From Gigaspora margarita (lineage: Eukaryota > Glomeromycota > Glomeromycetes > Diversisporales > Gigasporaceae), in contig WTPW01000443.1 in assembly GCA_009809945.1 (NCBI GenBank), forward strand, positions 1 through 64,000: 64,000 bases of DNA, in the 5' to 3' direction. Below the pieces are notes generated by a model. It searched no databases and was not told where the DNA came from. It saw only the letters and a list, made by a program, of their open reading frames with translations. Position numbers and translations under genes: made by a program. Shown here piece by piece: positions 23,858 through 36,222 of this stretch. Within the stretch, counting starts at the first letter, position 1, and every line of letters starts with the position of its first letter.

Positions 23858-24208
23858 AAATCTATAGAACCTCAATCTGCTGATATAGATTATGTTCTTA
23901 ATAGTTATTACCAAAATAAAATTAGTATTAAGGAAAAAGAATATGAAGCACTTATATATTACCAAAAGTCTGATGAAGTAGATAAACTAAATGATGATGA
24001 AATATCTAGATGGTATTCTATGCAATATCCTGCTAGTAACTTCTCTAGAAAACTATTAGAATATTTTCAAGAAATATCTAATGTCTATATACTATATACA
24101 CTATTCAATCTGCCCCAATGGATAAAAACCCAAACATTTGATCCTGGAGGATTCTATGAGCAAAATAGAAAAATATTCTCATCCACAAGTCCGATTTTGA
24201 TGAAATAA
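23858..24208 (+). pseudogene. Second coding-like segment of the LTR element
   Basis: Charged, Tyr-rich translation (EISRWYSMQYPASN, KLLEYFQEIS) with no recognised enzyme motif. It follows the hAT-like insertion and belongs to the fossil retroelement. Confidence 0.45.
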
Positions 24209-26591
24209 TTATCATTCAGCACATCTCAGTATAATAAACTAGAATCTTAAAGAATTAATACATAGTTGCTTAGTACAAAAAAACATTTTTTTATATATTT
24301 TGATGAAAACTTTAACATATATACATAATCTTTAAAAATGATTTCTTAATTATATTATTTCTAATTTAGTACATTTTACCCAAACCCAACCCAAATCTAA
24401 CCCTAAACACTTACTTCTATCTACTCACTTCCTAACCCTATTCTAAATTACAAATATTTCTAACACCATACCAAGAATTCGAATCTACTGCATTCCAAAT
24501 TTATAAAAATTGAAATCCAGCAAGATCGCAAATCTACCAAAAATTCCAAAATCCAATTCCACTATATCTAATTCCAAAACCTCAATCCTATTTGAAGTTT
24601 CGAGATCATGGCTTTACTATATTCTTGCTGAACCAAATTCAGCTATTGAAAAATAAAGAGAAGAGTATTAAACAAAAAGACAAGTCCCGAACAAAAATGA
24701 TAGAATTCTATCATCATTATCACAAATGGAACAATGAACTAGAACAAGAATCTGTTCTGCTTAGCCACCCTACAACTTTTTTTTCCAAGGTTTATCATTC
24801 CAAGTTCAACTCAATGATAGCCTCTTCCAAAGTTTTGCCCAAATTTAATCCACTAACACCATTAACAAGAACACAAAAGAAAGTCAAGTCCCAAAGTCAA
24901 AATATAAAGACCCATGATTAGTACTATACACAAATAGAAACAAGAAAACAAAAGTAGATTTTATACTTATCTTGAACCCAGCTAAGTATAATTCTTCTCA
25001 AGAAGCTGATTTGCTTCAAGTTGCTAATCCAGAAGCAAAGGGATAAGTATTAGTACTAAAAAAAACAACAACAACATACTAGTACTTATCTCATTAAGAG
25101 CCCAATTCAGAAACCAATAGGGTACAAAATTCGAACATTGGAAGATCTAAAGAAAGTTCCCTGAATATGCTTTTCCAATTTCTAATTCAAAAAGAAAAAA
25201 ATTTTTATTAAACGATAAAATGGGCCACACAACAACACTATACTCAGAACACAAGAAAAGAATATTTACTTAACTTCTAAACCTGGAATACCACTCGCTC
25301 CACCCAAGAACACTGCTTCATTTCAAGTTGATGTTCTGTAAGTTGAAAATTCTTAGCCTAACTGAAAGAAATTTTTTTTTATCAAATACTTAAAAAAAAA
25401 AATTTAATTAAACAAAAAAAAAAACAGTTTACAAATCTTACATATAGTTGTCTTTTCTATTACCCAATGAACTTCTCATTGATTCAAATATTACAAGACT
25501 CGAAGAAGTTCCTCAATATATCCTCTAATACAAGGTTAGATCCAAGATCTGATGATTATCAAGAATCTGCTGATTTGTCAGAAAAAAATAATGACCTATA
25601 TTGAAATAGGCCATATTTACAAGACCACGCAAGTAAAAAGAAATCATACCTATGCCGAAGACAAAGACTATTAAAACAAACAAAAGATCTGAATATTATA
25701 ACCAATTGTGATAGTATTTATTCAAAAAAAAATATATTTACCTCGAAGATTATGAAGCATATATTACCAATATAAGTTTATCAAACTGTGATGAAAACAA
25801 AAAAAAATTGTATTCATAGAATTTTACCTTAAATTGCACTAAAGCTCTTTCAACAACAACTATACATGATATTATTCATTCAGAATAATCATAGATGAAA
25901 TAGCAACTAATTCAAAAAAGTGAAACCTAGCCTATGTCGAAATATACAAACAAGACCAAGACCCACGAAGCAAAAATATGACTACTTCATATCGATAAAG
26001 ACTCAAACAATGAAAGTACCTTATGAACGGCAAGATCTACTCCTATTCGAATGCCGAAAGCGATGAAACCTAGAATAAAGAACAAACTGCTTGAATAAAA
26101 AATTTTGAAACATAATAAAGACCACCAAAATAATGAATACAAAAAAGATAGTACTTCTCTTGACAATGTAGAATAACACTGATGATAAAATCGCAAGAAT
26201 ATTCGAACAGCAAAAACAACACCAAAGAATGATGACGCTGAAACGAAAGTCTTTAACCAACTAAGACTTTACACTAACTATGACAAAGAAGTCTACGAAC
26301 TCTAAAAATTAATAATGACCCTGAGTTCTGTATAAAGAAAAAAAAGTTAACATAAGTATTAACTAGAAAAATTTTTGATTTTTAATATTACACATAATTT
26401 TCTAGTATAACGTAGTTACTAGTACAATGATGATCAATCAAACATGAACTATAACTCGTGACTGAAACTAGAGATCAGAACTGCAAAAAATTTATACTAA
26501 CGGTTACTTGTGTCATTTACTTCGAAGCTACACGAAGCATTAAACGAACAATTCGCACATTTTATGGAATTCGAAAATAAGTCCAGAAGAA
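24209..26591 (+). other. 3' interior of the LTR element, no recognised domain
   Basis: AT-rich with C/A-rich patches (CCCAAACCCAACCCAAATCT near 24371) and short broken frames. No polymerase, integrase or envelope-like motif is seen. It ends in a short purine-rich run next to the 3' LTR. Confidence 0.4.
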
Positions 26592-26980
26592 TGTTAACCT
26601 ATAGAAATTGCTATAAACCACAAAACTGATCATAACTCTTGATCCACCAATCAGAATCGAATGAAACTACCATTATTCGAATTAGCTCACTGAGACGATT
26701 CCAACGAGCTAAAGAACATCTCTGTATGACTACTGGATGACAAGATCAGAACCAATAAGTGATCAATTATGTGATTTGCAATCTGATTGGCTAGGCGATC
26801 GCTGTGGGCAAAAATGCCATATATGCCATATCTGCCAAATGTCATATTTGTAGTATATATTCTATAAATTTTATTTTTCAACATATATTATTTATTATAT
26901 ATATTTTATTTTTACTATTTATACTATATATTTTATTAGTAGTAGATATAGCATATACTACACATGTAATAGATATAGCC

Positions 26981-28085
26981 AGGACCCCGAACAATATATA
27001 TAGAGGTTATATTAAAATTTTGGTTAAAAAAGGTACTTTTTTACAAAAATGTTATATTTGAAAAGCAGATAATTGGTCAAAAGGTTATATTTGAAAGTGA
27101 ATAAAAGCCTTTAATGTTATATTATTCAAAGTAGATAAAATTGATAAGTTTCATAAAGGTTATATTTAAAATTTGGATAACAAAATAAATAAAAAAAAAA
27201 AAAAATTTTTTTTGAAAAAATTTTTTTAAAAAAATTTTTTTTTTGAAAAAAAATTTTATAAAAGTTTTTTTAAAAATAAAATAAAATTATATTTGTTATT
27301 TGGATAATATTAATTAAATATTAAAGCTTATATGTAAAATATAGTTAATTTGCTTGTCCTCCAGGTTGATAGCATAGCGGTTATGCTCCGAGGATGCAAA
27401 TGAGAAGGTTGCCAGTTCAATTTCCAGCGGCGGCGAAATCGTAATTCTATGTTTGCGGGTCCTACCATATCAGGAAAAATGGTATAGATCAGAGGGGTTT
27501 GAATAGGCAACACCTGTAGCGGGTTGCAGGTATTGTAGCTAGTGTGGAACCCTCAGGCGGACCACTCAAATTAGGCACCAAAAGTGCACGTGTGGCTAGT
27601 TGTACCCTCGTTTATGTGATGTCAATTGGCGGTCCTCAGTGGAGGGCGCTGCAAGTAGTCAGGATCAAAACTTCTGGGGTCATCCTTGTACTAGAACTAT
27701 GATTTGAATAACCAAAGTCACATGACGTACTGAGAGACCGAAGTCTGAAAGGATACTTCAAGAACACGTGTGACGTTTTCAGACTGCGATGCCGTACCAA
27801 CAAGCTGAGGATGGATTCTTGCCGGAAAGGCTTGCTAGGAGGGAAAAAGGTTCAGTGAGACAACCCTACTTGGGCACTCAATGTAGTAGCTGGGTTGATG
27901 CCTACCCAAAGACTTTAAATGATTATTTGTATACTTGTATTCAAATTTAAGAATTTAATAAAGGTAGTGCAAGGTTGTTAATATAAAAAAAAATAAAGTT
28001 AATTTGTTTAATAAAAAGTGGATAAAAAATTTAAAAAGTTTATATTAAAGCTAATATAACCTCTATATGTATTGTTCGGGGTCCT
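26981..28085. mobile_element. hAT-like MITE (AGGACCCC family) with nested SINE
   Basis: AGGACCCCGAACAATATATA... is inverted at the right end over about 33 bp with one or two differences. The exact 8-bp duplication ATATAGCC flanks it (26973-26980 and 28086-28093). Without the SINE it is about 450 bp and non-coding. Relatives lie at 34106-34283 and 63241-63535. Confidence 0.9.
27353..27996 (+). mobile_element. tRNA-derived SINE, 644 bp (type 2)
   Basis: The tRNA-like head has an A-box-like ATAGCATAGCGGTTATGC and a B-box-like AGTTCAATTTC. A GC-richer body without a frame and an A-rich tail follow. The exact 10-bp duplication AGTTAATTTG flanks it (27343-27352 and 27997-28006). Its GC content stands out sharply from the surrounding DNA. 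Head similarity to the SINE at 36223 (GATAGCAT..GGTT..GCTCC, AAGGTTGCCAGTTCAAT) suggests one superfamily. Confidence 0.85.
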
Positions 28086-28411
28086 ATATAGCCTATTACA
28101 TTTGTAAAAAATCAAAATGTATAAAAGCAGCCAATGTGAACTCCAAGTTCAGCATCAAGTCTTCATACTTTTTTACTAATAAATACATTTATTTATTATT
28201 TAAATTAAACAATTAATAGTATCCTCATATACTTTTAATTGTAGCCTTTTTCGTAATTGCAAATTGCCAAAAATTTTCTTTGTTAAGTTTTATCAAAAAA
28301 CGCCTTTCAACTTAGATATATCACAATAACAAGTAAGGTTATACAAAGTGTTCACTGTCTAAGGTCGCTCTAGTTATCTACTATCTTTAAAGAAGTGGAT
28401 ATAGGATAACA

Positions 28412-28510
28412 ATATCTATGGTAGTTAATAATCAATATATAACCAATATATTGATAGTAATTATAATCAATACATATCTATAATAGTTAATAATTAACAT
28501 ATAATTAATA
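28412..28510 (+). mobile_element. Right part of the foldback repeat split by the LTR element
   Basis: ATATCTATGGTAGTTAATAA... matches 55460-55495 and continues the repeat begun at 18305. Confidence 0.55.
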
Positions 28511-29009
28511 TAAAAAACAATACAACTCTTTCCAATGATCCCTCATACCAAAAATTTTAAAAAAACCAACCTATAAAAAACTGTATAGTTAGTATATCTA
28601 AATACAACAAAACTTTACCAAGCTGCTGTTAGGTACAAAGTCCATTCACTGGATGTTCTGCGCATGAAATAGAGATAAAACAGACTAGCAGACTTTTAAG
28701 TGAGGCATCTTGGCAGGCTTTGGTACTATTGAGCAAAGATGTAGTAGAGAAACTCTGGAGCTTTGTCAAGCTCTATGGATATGAAAGTAGAAGTAGAGAC
28801 TTGGTTAGGTATACTATTCTATGTGGTATAATTCTTACAAACTCTTTTAAATTTTGGTACTCTTTATGGCGTCCCTTTGGACTTTTCAAAATTTCAAAAA
28901 AGTGGACATTTCAGATTACCCCCTCCAAAAGATTAGCAGTATTTACTCCTTTTTAATTGGGATTGTGCCTACTAAGTTATGAGTGAAATCGGGTCCCTAG
29001 AGATAAAAG
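28511..29009. other. Unidentified non-repetitive stretch with a short frame
   Basis: A 78-codon plus-strand frame (28720-28956) reads MVLLSKDVVEKLWSFVKLY and onward. It has no recognised domain and could be a remnant of a larger gene or element. Confidence 0.3.
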
Positions 29010-29892
29010 CAGTGTTGTCACTAGACCGGTCCAGTGAGGATCACTGGAACTAGAAAGCTAACTAGAACTAACTGGACATAATTGGAATTAATAGTAATTC
29101 TAGTGATAAGTTGTTGCTGGATCCTTCTAGTTAACATTTTTTTACCACTGGATAGAAGATTCAGTGAGATCCAGTGAGGTCTAGTGAGGTCCAGTAATAT
29201 TCAGTATAGAGATGCTATAATAAAATTTTCATATATAAAATTTTATTTACATTATTTATATTCAAATTAACTATACAAATGAATTTATCAAAATAGACTA
29301 ACAAAACAGAAGGCGAAATACTTTAATAAGATCATATTATTGAACAATAACAAATCATCTTTATTATTGTTATATAATAATCATATGCATTTCTTGTCTA
29401 TCCTCTTCCTCTTAAATAAATAAGCATATTAAGACTTGTAATATTATTTTACAAGAATCTTAGGCATATCAGGCGTTGCAATGCATTTATAGTACTCTTT
29501 CGAATCAAATACATATAGTACCTATAAGCACAAAATAACACTCATTTGCATATTATTTCAAATATATCTATGTGCACCCAATATCTTTTGTTCAGCAATA
29601 AATTAAATGATACATTAGAATGCATATAAATTCGGTCAACAATGGGCGCTAATTCAAAACTGTAAACTTTTGAAAGATCAAATAGCATCCATTGCATTAT
29701 TTTGCGCTTATATAATAATAATCTTTAAACAAAATAAAAATACAAAAGTTTGCACTAAAGTAAAAGTATTAACTATGCACTTGCCTGTAATTTCCAACGA
29801 GTGAATTTGTAATTCAACTTGTTCTACATCCAAATACTAGCCATATTTCAATAATAATAAGGATCAGAAAAGAAGAAGTGAAGATAACAATA

Positions 29893-30048
29893 AAATAATC
29901 AAAATTCAAAAAAAAAACTTTCAACAATAGCATCTAATTATAATTATTGTTCGAATTTCTTTTGAATTTCATACATAATGAAATTTAAAAAGAAAACAAT
30001 GATTATTAACCAAATGCTATTGTTGAATTTCTTTTTTTTGAAAATTGA
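29893..30048. mobile_element. Hairpin MITE inside the hAT 5' region
   Basis: AAATTCAACAATAGCAT and its inverse, with flanking A- and T-runs, form ~50-bp arms. Non-coding. Confidence 0.55.
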
Positions 30049-30496
30049 ATAAAAGTACATTGCAGGGCTTAGTGACAGAATGGGCCATGTGCATTCATGC
30101 ATGCGCATTCGTGTGAAAAAAAAACAATTTTTATTATTATGTACTGTATATTATTCTGAAAATGCGAAAATAATACATTTTTTCCTATGATTTCATAACT
30201 AAATTTGTGATTTTTCATTGTATGATACTATAGCTTGCAACAACTCAAAAAGTTTCTTGATGAAGCCCTTTTTTACTTTTACCAAGTTGAATGGTCCCTA
30301 TCCTTGTACATATTAAAAAGGCTAAAGCCATTGTCAAGTAAAACCCTATTGTATTTGATCTTGATTATGACCTAGTATAAAGTATATATAAAGGTATAAA
30401 GGAACCTTTAGCAAATTTAAATTCTGTTCTTTTTTTAATAACCAATTTATTGGCTTATTTCATAAATACTTACCCAAATAAAGTTCTCAATACAAA

Positions 30497-33239
30497 ATGG
30501 CACGAAAACATGCTGGTGGCCCTGAAAAACATAGATTTACAAATAATATTATTATACTAGGCACAAAAGCTACAAACAAGCACAATACATATAGTGTATA
30601 CAAAGCTTGTGATAATGTATTGGGTCGGGATGAAGCTCTTGAAAAAGCAACAGTCACTAATAAAAAAATACAGTTAGAAACCATTTGAAAAAATGTGAAT
30701 ACTTCCGTATTAAATTGGGATCTCAAGAGGTGGTAAACGCATATTGCAATAAGACAGACAATGAAATAGAACACGATGAAGAAGAACATCCTTTCCAAGT
30801 TATAAAAAAGCGCTGAAACACTAACATATCTGGTAACATTAGAATTTTAAACTTGAAGATATTATATCATTAATATTTGTTTCTTATCTTTTACTTTTTT
30901 ATTTTTTAATTTTTTTTTTAAAAATAAGACGATACTACAAGCGACGTAACCAGTAGTGCTAGTGCACCATCATCAACCACAGCTATTCATAAAGGCCGAA
31001 CAAAAAAATCTACAAATTCAAAAATGGCTAACTTTGCCGTTCGAAATATTACTGCGAAAGAAAAACCAAAATTTGAACGGCTACTACTCAGAATGACGAT
31101 CTCAAATGGATGGTCTTTCTGATGGACTATGGATCCAGCCACCTTGGAGTTTTTTGAATTTTTAAATCTTAATCTTGTCCTTCCACATTGACATACTTTA
31201 TCAAATCGTATTCTCAATGTAGAAGCAACTAACCTGAACCTGTTACGTGAACAAAAGTTAAAAGCAGATAGAATTGGAGCAACACTTGCATTTGACGGAT
31301 AGAAGAATGTCTTGAATCAACATATATTTGGTTCACTATTTATCTTATCCAATGGAGAGACTTTGGTTTGGCAAGCTATTGACATAAGTTCTGAGAAAGA
31401 AAGAATGATCGAAATTATCCCTAAGATTGAATCTATGATTAATGAAGCATCAAACCTAGGCACTAAATTATCTGCCATTGTTTCTGATAGTGCCCCTGCA
31501 TATTCTGGTGCTCAGTAAATCATATCTCTAGCATATATAAGTGACGGCAAAGAAAATAGAACTTCAATCATATAAATTTTATATGATTTAAGTCCTATTT
31601 TCTATTGACGCCATTCATATCCTATATTGTTAAGTAATAAATTAATATTTAGTTAGCTAAACATAATACTTGAATTAGGCGTCGGTTACGATTAAAATAT
31701 CCCCAAATCATTTTCTCCCCTGCTTTGCCCATCAATGTAATCTTGCCATAGGAGAAATCTTCAAAGAGTCTTACGAATTCAAACTTGTTTCCAAACAAGC
31801 TATAGCAATAGTTGCATATTTTAATCATGCAGCTCATTCATATTTCATTGGAAAACTTCGGGATATACAAAAGCAAATATACAAGAAATATATTACCTTA
31901 ATTTGCCCAGCAGATACTCATTGTAACTCTTATTCCCAATGTTTTAAGAGCTTAATAAAATCTCGTCAAGCTCTTAGAGTAAGTGTTAAATTCTTGAAAA
32001 TACCTCTAGAAAAGATTACTTTATTAATTCGATTAAAATTCTTTTTATTAAAAGAATTTAGCTACTACACATGAATTACCCTTCGATAATCCCAGTTCTG
32101 AAAATGAATTAGGTCAATCTTCTAGCCATTTGAATGGGCTTTACCTTCTATGCAATATAACCTCAATTCTGCCTAATAATGATTTTTGGCAAAAAATAAG
32201 GCATTTACCTATATTGCTTCTTCCTTATTGTGAAGCCTTAAACAAACTTCAGTCTGATACCACACGTCTTCACGAAGTACTGCAAGCTTTTGGCGAATTC
32301 TAAAAATGTGGGAAGAATATAGTGATAAAAATTTGGCAAATAGAATGATTATACGGCTAGAACAAAGATAGAAACAATGGGAACAACCATTGTTATTATT
32401 GGCCTTTCTCTTAAATCCACGTACCCATGATACTTGGTTTAAAACCAGTACTGAAAATTTAAATTTCACATACCTCGCACGATTTATTAGCTATTATTAT
32501 AAGGCATGGTTCGAACGTCAGCCTGTTTGCATTTTACTTGAGTTTGAAGAATACAGAAAACAAAATTACCCTTTTGACCATGCAACACATGAGCAATTCG
32601 AAGATGTGTTGGAATTTTGGGAATTTGCATCCTCTTCAACCAGAGAATTAGGTCCTTTGGCTATACGTCTTTTTGGAATTTGTGTCAACGCAGCATCTGT
32701 AGAGTGATTATGGAGCTCATTGGGATTTCTTCATACTACCTGTTGAAATCGTCTCCTGGTAGATGTTATATTTTTAAGTTTTTATTATTAATTTTATTTT
32801 TTTTTAAAAAAAAAGATTTAATTTTTAAATTACAGAATCAAAAAGTATTGGCTATGAGCCAAATTCGTGCTTCCATTAACTTTTCACATAGAAAGAAACA
32901 AACCAAACCTTGCAGCAACCCAATTAGAAAACTGAATTATTTAGACCAACCAGCTGGACCAACTGAGCAAGATGAATTAGAAGAAGACAACGAATCAAGT
33001 GATCTGGATATAGAGACGACTGAAAATTGGAAAAATTGATTAAATGACTGGGAACAAATGTTAGCGGATGAAAGAACTGCTATAATGGAAGCAGAACATG
33101 AGAATGATGAGTGTAATCTGAGTGGTGATTTGTTAAGTAACTGTGAACATCTGGCAATAGACAGTAAAGCGAAATGGAATCTGAGTAACCTATTTAGTCT
33201 GCTGTTTCAAAAACCAACCTACATGAATATTGAAGGTTA
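30497..33239 (+). pseudogene. hAT transposase (BED, DUF659, hATC), decayed
   Basis: Domain order is clear though no long frame survives. There is a BED-type zinc finger at ~30560-30700 (HLKKCEYF; the second expected Cys of the first pair appears as Val). A DUF659 block at 31040-31518 includes NQHIFGSLFILSNGETLVWQ and SAIVSDSAPAYSGA. A core stretch at 31690-31978 includes FLPCFAHQ and KSLIKSRQALR. The C-terminal hATC dimerisation region lies at 32600-32760 (FASSSTRELGPLAIRLFG), and an acidic tail at 32835-33039. In-frame stops (for example three between 31120 and 31305) and frame changes near 32300 and 32705 show it is dead. Two introns are visible: 31979-32061 (GTAAGT...TTTAG) and about 32758-32834. 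A small hairpin at 31541-31618 interrupts it. Wild-type members catalyse cut-and-paste transposition. Confidence 0.85.
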
Positions 33240-34105
33240 GTTTTATGAATATATTACTTGCACTTTAGTTTTAAATTTAATTAATAAAAAATGTTTAATT
33301 TTATTATCTAGGTGCACAGAATTTTATGTCCGAAACAACTGACATATCTTTCTAAATAAATGTGTATTAAATATTAGATAGAAGTATATATTAAATTTAT
33401 TGAAATAACATTTGAATATTATATATTCTATAAATAAAGTTTATTAAACTTCTGAAAATTTAAGATTCTTACTGCCTGAGTAGTTAAGAAATAAGATTTT
33501 TAAGTGCGATTTAGTTTGACACGTGTCATTGAGATAGTACGTAGTATACTATGTCACTCAAAACAATATGTATAAAATTTATTATTTATATCTGATATTG
33601 TACAGCCCTAACGGTTTGATAGCTTTGAATAAATTTTCGCAATGACTAGTATTACATCTCTATGAACAATGCTATAGAATTATTTCATTTATTTGAACAT
33701 GAAAAAACTGTAATGCTATGTGTTTTCTTTCTTAAAAAACTAGCAAAAAGAAAGGAGTAAATTTAGTTATATTTTTAAAGATATGGCTCTATAACTTTGT
33801 TTGTAGGGACGTAATACTTGTCTTTGCAAAGTTTTATCCAATACAATTGAACGATTAGGGCTGTACATCTGTTTAAAATTTGTATTTAACTATTATAAAG
33901 TTATTACCTATCGATCGTTAAATTTTACCTCATGTCATTCTTATTTTCTGATTGGTCGATGCTACGTAGATTGTTATTGGCTAATATTATATCTGTTCCA
34001 GCCAAAAATTCTTCCAGTGAAAAGTTTCACTGGAACCACTAGAACGCTAGAAGAATTTGGAAGTCCAGTGCAGGTTCCAGCTTCTAGTTGACAACACTGA
34101 TAAAA

Positions 34106-34283
34106 GGACCCCAAAATATACATAGATAGGTCAGGTATGAGTTTGCTTATTTTTGAGGTTTTTTATGCAAATCTTTTCTATTTATAGTAATTTTTTTGCT
34201 TATTTTTGAAGTTTTTTCACAGATCTTTCCTTTTTTAGTAACTCTATAATTAACCTGACCTATCTATGTATATTTTGGGGTCC
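34106..34283. mobile_element. 178-bp hAT-like MITE (AGGACCCC family)
   Basis: GGACCCCAAAATATACATAG is inverted at the right end over ~33 bp. Flanks TGATAAAA / TGATAAAT form an 8-bp duplication with one difference (34098-34105 and 34284-34291). Its left duplication includes the last bases of the 5.1-kb hAT, so it inserted exactly at that element's edge, later. Confidence 0.85.
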
Positions 34284-35002
34284 TGATAAATGATGAATGA
34301 CACATGGGACATTTTGAAGCAAAACCAAAATGAAATTTCTTTCTAGAATATTCTTTTAGGCATAGTTTTTCTTTTTTCTTATTTGTACATATAATACTTA
34401 GGCAAGGCGATTCCTTGTACAGTATTATATAATTTTTATTGTCAGCATAGGCATAAATTGTGCTTCATAGCTATTTACTTTTTGCCCTCCCCTTTTATAT
34501 TTTTTTGTTTATATTTTGGTCTTTCGTTTAGGTACTGTAGTTATCCCCCTTTTTTTACTTCCTTTTATTTTTATTATTTGTTTTTTTCTTTCTTGCAGAT
34601 TTTTGCTGCTCGAGAAGTTAGGGGGAGAGGGTTAAAAAGTAGGCAGTTATGATAGATGGCAAACTTCTAATTAGTGATTTGGATACTCTAAATCTGCCTG
34701 AAATAAGGGGCTATGATGTGAAAAAAGTTTGATATAGCAGGTCACATTTAAGGATCATAATGACATCTGGGTGGGTCACACTTTAATTCTTGAGTCAACC
34801 TAGAGTAGGCCATATATGATGTACTAAGGCTACAAAATATGTTTAAATAAAGTTGCAGCATGACTGCTGAATTTTAAAAAAAAAAATTAATATAAAAACA
34901 ATTAATATTTTGATAATAAAAAATATATAATTTATTAAGAACATTTAATTTTAAAAAATTTTTAATTTATTAAAAAAATTTATAATTACTATATATTATT
35001 AT
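34284..35002. other. Unidentified T-rich to AT-rich stretch
   Basis: T/C-rich 34350-34600 without a convincing frame. 34885-35002 (ACAATYAATATTTTGATAAT) is repeated at 55865-55995. An A-rich tract near 34871 could be an old retroposon tail. Confidence 0.35.
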
Positions 35003-35095
35003 AATAATATAACAAGAACAAACAAAAAAGAGCTATATAGTTTTTTGCGATAGTTCTTGTTCTTGAATCTCTATTTCTAGTGCTATAGTGCATGA

Positions 35096-35500
35096 CCTTA
35101 AAGACTAAAATCACATGACTTTGTTCCATTTTGAAAATTTTTATATTAAATTTTAATGTTTTGTTAATTTTCTATATTTTGATTGGCTAAAATATGATTT
35201 TTATATTTTAATTTGCTAAAATCTGATTGGCTAAAAATTTTTTAAATTTTTAATTTTAAAATTGACCAATCATAAGATACAAAGTCACATGATTTGTCCC
35301 ATTTTGGCAATTTTTATAAAAATTAAGCATCTTTAAACTGTTATAACTTTAAAAACAAATAATACTTTTTAAAAAACAAAACCGTTAAGTTGTAGTAAAT
35401 TAACTAAACTACAAATTAGTAGCTTTCTTTTTTTGAATACTTTTTTGTATCAAGAGCTATTAGCTTTAAAATTATTTTAGTCTTTAAGTGTTGCGCACTG
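35096..35500 (+). mobile_element. Tc1/mariner-type MITE family B, copy 2
   Basis: Flanked by TA (35094-35095 and 35501-35502) and nearly collinear with 16222-16651, including GTAGTAAATTAACTAAACTA and CAAAGTCACATGATTTGTCC. It inserted into the first satellite unit. Confidence 0.85.
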
Positions 35501-36222
35501 TAACTTTTTTTTTTAACAGTTCTAGTTCTCAAATCTCCATTCCTAGTGCTATTTTAATACTACAACAAAATATAGTACAAGAAAAAAAGTTAGTAAACAA
35601 ATAATATCATAAAACAAAAAAAACAAAGCCAATATTTTTTTAATAGTTCTGGTTCTCAAATTTTCATTTCTAGTACCATTTCAATACCTCAACAAAACTT
35701 GGTACTAAAGAAAAAATTAGTAAACAAATAATACCAAAAGACAAAAAGAACAAACAAAAAAGAGTTATATATATTTTTTGTGACAATTCTGATTCTCAAA
35801 TCTATATTTTGGTGGCATTTTAATACCTTGATGAAATATAGTACAAAATAAAAAGGTTAGTAAATGAATAATACTAAAAGACAAAAAGAACAAACAAAAT
35901 AGAGCTGTATATTTTTTTTGCAACAGTTCTAGTTCTCAAATCTCTATTCCTAGTGCTATTTCAATATTCCAACAAAACATAGTACAGAAAAAAAAAGTTA
36001 GTAAATGAATAATATCAAAAGACAAAAAAAACAAAGCTATATATTTTTTTAATAGTCCTGGTTCTTGAATCTCTATTCCTGCTACTATTTCAATATCTTG
36101 ACAAAACTTGTTACTGAAATAAAAGATTAGTAAAAAAATAATACCAGAAGACAAAAAGAATAAACACAAAAGAGTTATATATTTTTTTTGTAACAATCAT
36201 AGTTCTTGAATTTCCATTTTGG

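Larger units (their letters stand above)
18413..28411 (+). mobile_element. Old LTR retrotransposon, non-autonomous-looking, with nested insertions
   Basis: A fossil element bounded by two LTRs in direct orientation, starting TGTTGACC / TGTTAACC. A purine-rich stretch precedes the 3' LTR. Only gag-like or unidentified charged coding segments are seen, and no reverse transcriptase, integrase or protease motif was recognised. It is therefore more like a large non-autonomous derivative than a complete Ty1/Ty3-type element. The LTRs differ at roughly one base in ten by eye, implying considerable age. It is broken: at least two later transposons lie in it (one internal, one in the 3' LTR), and the remaining frames are short. 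It sits inside a foldback repeat. Confidence 0.8.
26592..28411 (+). repeat. 3' LTR carrying a nested MITE and SINE
   Basis: Matches the 5' LTR on both sides of the insertion at 26981-28085; TATAAAAG recurs at 28120-28127. It ends ...GATAACA, after which the foldback repeat that forms the target continues. Confidence 0.8.
29010..34099 (+). mobile_element. 5.1-kb hAT DNA transposon
   Basis: The left terminus CAGTGTTGTCACTAG pairs with the right terminus CTAGTTGACAACACTG; the CAGTG ends are typical of hAT. The flanks GATAAAAG and GATAAATG are nearly the same 8 bp, but the right one overlaps the next MITE. Subterminal CCAGTG / CACTGG repeats are dense at both ends. It carries a decayed transposase in the plus orientation. 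A 267-bp MITE with the same CAGTGTTGT ends lies at 61502, probably a derivative. Confidence 0.85.

Noticed and set aside
32209-32469. Minus-strand 86-codon frame
   Set aside because: It is antisense to the hAT transposase core and merely shadows it.
34458-34652. Phe/Tyr-rich small membrane protein
   Set aside because: A T-rich tract gives Phe/Leu/Tyr runs in any frame.
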